Below are positions 29,167 through 31,307 of a stretch of 31,307 nt of DNA, one piece after another. Both the position numbers and the translations under genes were made by a program. Positions within the stretch are counted from its first letter, which is position 1. Every line of letters starts with the position of its first letter. The stretch spans positions 1 through 31,307 of the forward strand of contig PFOK01000020.1 in the NCBI GenBank assembly GCA_002792495.1, given 5' to 3'. The DNA is from Candidatus Peregrinibacteria bacterium CG_4_10_14_0_2_um_filter_43_11 (lineage in GTDB: Bacteria; Patescibacteriota; Gracilibacteria; UM-FILTER-43-11). The notes under the pieces are model-generated. The model saw nothing but the letters and a program-made list of their open reading frames with translations. It was not told where the DNA came from and did not search any database.

Positions 29167-31307
29167 TTAATAATTAACTTGATTGCTCTGCTGATAAATA
29201 ACGCTATGTGTTTCTACGTCGGTAATCGCGTTCATGATCACATCTCCCGGCATCAGATCGGCTTCGTAATCGAGGAAATAACAGAGAGGCCCTTTGTTTA
29301 CATAAACTCCGGGTGGATTATCGGCTGTTTTGTCGACAACATCCGGACAGCCATCGATGTCTTCAATACCGTCGAGATCTTCCGGCACCGGAGGGCAAAC
29401 GTCTTCAAATTCACACACGTCACCAATGTGATCAAAATCGCTGTCCGTCTGATCGGGATTTTGGGTGAAGATACAATTGTCTTCGCTCTCCTTCTGTTTT
29501 TGTAAACTGACGATGCCGCTAGCATCAAAAATACACAACAAGTTGGAAACAGTATCCGCGTCGATATCCGTATCACACGCGTCGATAAGGCTATCACCAT
29601 CGGTATCGTTTTGATTGGGATTGTTGATGCAAGGGCAGGCGCCTGCTGTGGCTCCGGTGTCTCCAATAGAACCAGTTTCTCCCGGATTTTGTTCTCCTCC
29701 GGTTGGCTGGCCAGTGCCTTGCGATTGACCCGAGGACTGACCTTCTGTCTGATCGGGTGCCACTTCGCTTCCTGTTTCGGAAGTACTGCCCACAGGAGGT
29801 GTCTTGCCGAATGGCTTTTCGCCTCCGTGAGGAGTGCTGTCTTTGTTGTCTGGAATGCCATCACCGTCCGTATCGGGACTATTTGGATTGGTTCCCAAAC
29901 GAAATTCCTGCAACGCGGTGAGATGATCTCTATCGGCATCACTTGCCGCATCCGTGTCGTTGAGCGGATCGAGATTACTGAGCATTTCCCACGGGTCAGT
30001 CATGCCGTCTTTGTCGCTATCTACCTCGGTACACTCTTGAATGTTAAGGAGGCCACTGCCCATGAACGCGAACTCCGCGCGGGTGATTTCCTCATCGGGA
30101 AAAATGAATCCGGAATGATTGGGGATCAGGCCTATTTCCACCGCGGTGTAAACGTAGTCTTTGTACCACGCGTAATCCGGGACATCGAGGAAAGATTTTT
30201 CCGATGCTTTTTTGATTTCGATTGCGGACTGACGAAGTAAAACCGCCGCGGCCTCGGCACGACTGATGTTCCGTTCGGGACGGAAGAATCCATCACCGTA
30301 CCCTGTGATCATTTTTAATTCTTTCGCTATCGAGATGCAGAAGTAATACCATGCCGGCAATTTGACGTCCGGAAAAGGCGCGAGGGCAGTATATTTTTCG
30401 CGTTGCGCATCGGTTGGCATGGTGCAGTCAAAACAATTGGTGACGCCCAAAGCGATTTTGATGAATTCCGCACGGGTGATTTTTGAATTGGGGCGGAAAA
30501 GACCATCGCCGTATCCGCTGATCACGTGCCGTTTGTAGAGGTCGAGAATCGCCTTGTACTGAGGGCTGGCGGAGGAAACGTCCGGGAAAGGAGAGGCGGC
30601 GGTTGCTTTATTAATTGGAACGGACTGGGCGAGAAGGGAGGAGTGTGATGTGTCACTGACCGAAAACAAAGAAGCTAGCAAATGATTCGTGGACGGAACA
30701 AGAGAACCGATGGTTTTGAAAAGGTCGCCCCATGTCTCGTTTTGACGGATGATCGGAGAAGTGAAGTCCGCATGAATGTAGAGGTCAAAAATCGGTTTGC
30801 CCGCGTCATTGATGATTTGGAAAATCGGACGTTCACTCAGTTTTCCTTCGTTCTTGAGTGTGAGTGTGTATCCTTCCTGCATCATGCGGATGGCACCATC
30901 ACTATTGACCAAAGCGACGTTGATTTGAGGAAGTGTTTTGTTAAAAATGGCCGCGCCACCGGGATAAGTAGGTGCATAGCCCGGAATCGTGGCGGCGATG
31001 ATGTCGTCGTTCGGATTTGCGTCGCCAATGGTGACCCCAATGGACTTAATATTTTTTTGACTGATAGATTCGGGAAGAATGGTCACGTCGGTATTTTCGT
31101 CAGCCACGTAATAGACGTTCGCCAGAATTTGATTCACGCTGTTTTCCACAATCGAAACCCGTGTGGGCAATGTGGCGGAAGCCGGCAACGCCTGAAGGTG
31201 ATAGATGTCTTTTAAAAGTTCGATTTGTCCAGTTCCGGGGAGCACTCGCGCGGCGATTTCCGCCGTGTTGTCTTTGACGATGACCGCGGTGGGTGGGCCG
31301 GAAGTAA
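29167..31307 (-). CDS. S-layer-type protein with three SLH domains and calcium-type repeats (5' end outside window)
   Basis: The frame is open to the window edge, so the start lies beyond 31307; a GTG at 31245 is merely an internal option. Numbering from that GTG, residues 1-215 are beta-rich and unassigned. Three SLH domains follow (about 219-267, 290-338, 352-400), with VISGYGDGLFRPNSKITRAE (241-260) and MITGYGDGFFRPERNISRAE as clear signatures; a third is divergent (PNHSGFIFPDEEITRAEF). SLH domains bind the cell wall. Asp-rich TSP3-like calcium repeats (DSDKDGMTDPWE, DTDGDGIPDNKD, DTDGDSLIDACD, DSDFDHIGDVC) come next, split by a Gly/Ser/Gln/Thr linker (about 475-540). The C-terminus has DVCPPVPEDLDGIEDIDGCP. 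It is the likely first gene seen of the exported cluster and may be a cell-wall-anchored surface protein. Confidence 0.9.
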   Translation of the reverse strand, partial: TSGPPTAVIVKDNTAEIAARVLPGTGQIELLKDIYHLQALPASATLPTRVSIVENSVNQILANVYYVADENTDVTILPESISQKNIKSIGVTIGDANPNDDIIAATIPGYAPTYPGGAAIFNKTLPQINVALVNSDGAIRMMQEGYTLTLKNEGKLSERPIFQIINDAGKPIFDLYIHADFTSPIIRQNETWGDLFKTIGSLVPSTNHLLASLFSVSDTSHSSLLAQSVPINKATAASPFPDVSSASPQYKAILDLYKRHVISGYGDGLFRPNSKITRAEFIKIALGVTNCFDCTMPTDAQREKYTALAPFPDVKLPAWYYFCISIAKELKMITGYGDGFFRPERNISRAEAAAVLLRQSAIEIKKASEKSFLDVPDYAWYKDYVYTAVEIGLIPNHSGFIFPDEEITRAEFAFMGSGLLNIQECTEVDSDKDGMTDPWEMLSNLDPLNDTDAASDADRDHLTALQEFRLGTNPNSPDTDGDGIPDNKDSTPHGGEKPFGKTPPVGSTSETGSEVAPDQTEGQSSGQSQGTGQPTGGEQNPGETGSIGDTGATAGACPCINNPNQNDTDGDSLIDACDTDIDADTVSNLLCIFDASGIVSLQKQKESEDNCIFTQNPDQTDSDFDHIGDVCEFEDVCPPVPEDLDGIEDIDGCPDVVDKTADNPPGVYVNKGPLCYFLDYEADLMPGDVIMNAITDVETHSVIYQQSNQVNY

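Noticed and set aside
29178..30240. Long plus-strand and alternative minus-strand frames (for example 29611-30240) inside the SLH gene
   Set aside because: They are shadows of the SLH/TSP3 frame, which has clear domain signatures.

Overview
The window reads like a chromosomal segment from an uncultivated, small-genome, Gram-positive-type bacterium. My best guess is Candidatus Peregrinibacteria or a close Patescibacteria/CPR relative. This is inferred from small genes with little Shine-Dalgarno signal, sigma70-type promoters a few bases upstream of start codons, an S-layer (SLH) protein with calcium-type repeats, DUF4215-like Cys-rich secreted proteins, and a cell-wall set (murJ, murD). TGA works as a stop throughout (for example the ATGA overlaps at 716-719 and 13584-13587), which argues against the recoded Gracilibacteria/Absconditabacteria.

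Layout. 1-293: MITE-like inverted repeat and a promoter with twin palindromic operators. 294-1063: toxin-antitoxin pair of the MntA/HepT (type VII) kind, with a DNA-binding domain fused to the antitoxin. 1121-2403: ferric-reductase-like membrane protein and a convergent membrane-anchored FAM173-like methyltransferase. 2589-2665: tRNA-Val. 2859-5332: orphan histidine kinase, cutA, a DnaQ-like exonuclease and an ArfB-like rescue factor. 5499-7127: U32 (TrhP-like) protein and a small unknown. 7260-14858: a tight five-gene operon of four ATP-grasp proteins (five ATP-grasp domains) and one PLP decarboxylase. 14855-16918: two paralogous unknown genes on the minus strand, one broken at a 7-G tract. 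17077-17353: tRNA-Leu and tRNA-Lys. 17509-19813: glycosyltransferase and unknowns. 19866-23293: murJ, a DUF559 gene and murD. 23294-24142: repeat-rich intergenic block with a 10-bp-periodic A-tract array and a short excisionase-like gene that starts with TTG. 24143-31307: five minus-strand exported proteins led by an SLH protein cut by the window end.

The most notable unit is the operon at 7260-14858. A double-headed ATP-grasp protein (amino-acid-ligase-like half plus D-Ala-D-Ala-ligase-like half), two same-length paralogous ligases, a divergent fourth ATP-grasp protein and a type III PLP decarboxylase are packed with overlaps or gaps of at most 6 nt. This looks like a ribosome-independent route to a small peptide or peptide-amine. 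The product is unknown and cannot be read from the sequence.

The second notable region is 23294-24142: about 24 consecutive 10-bp units with phased A-runs directly upstream of a 59-codon HTH gene, followed by a repeat also found 2.2 kb away and by a 24-bp inverted repeat. Dispersed short elements related to CTCATCC-GAG...GA-GGATCT occur in several intergenic gaps.
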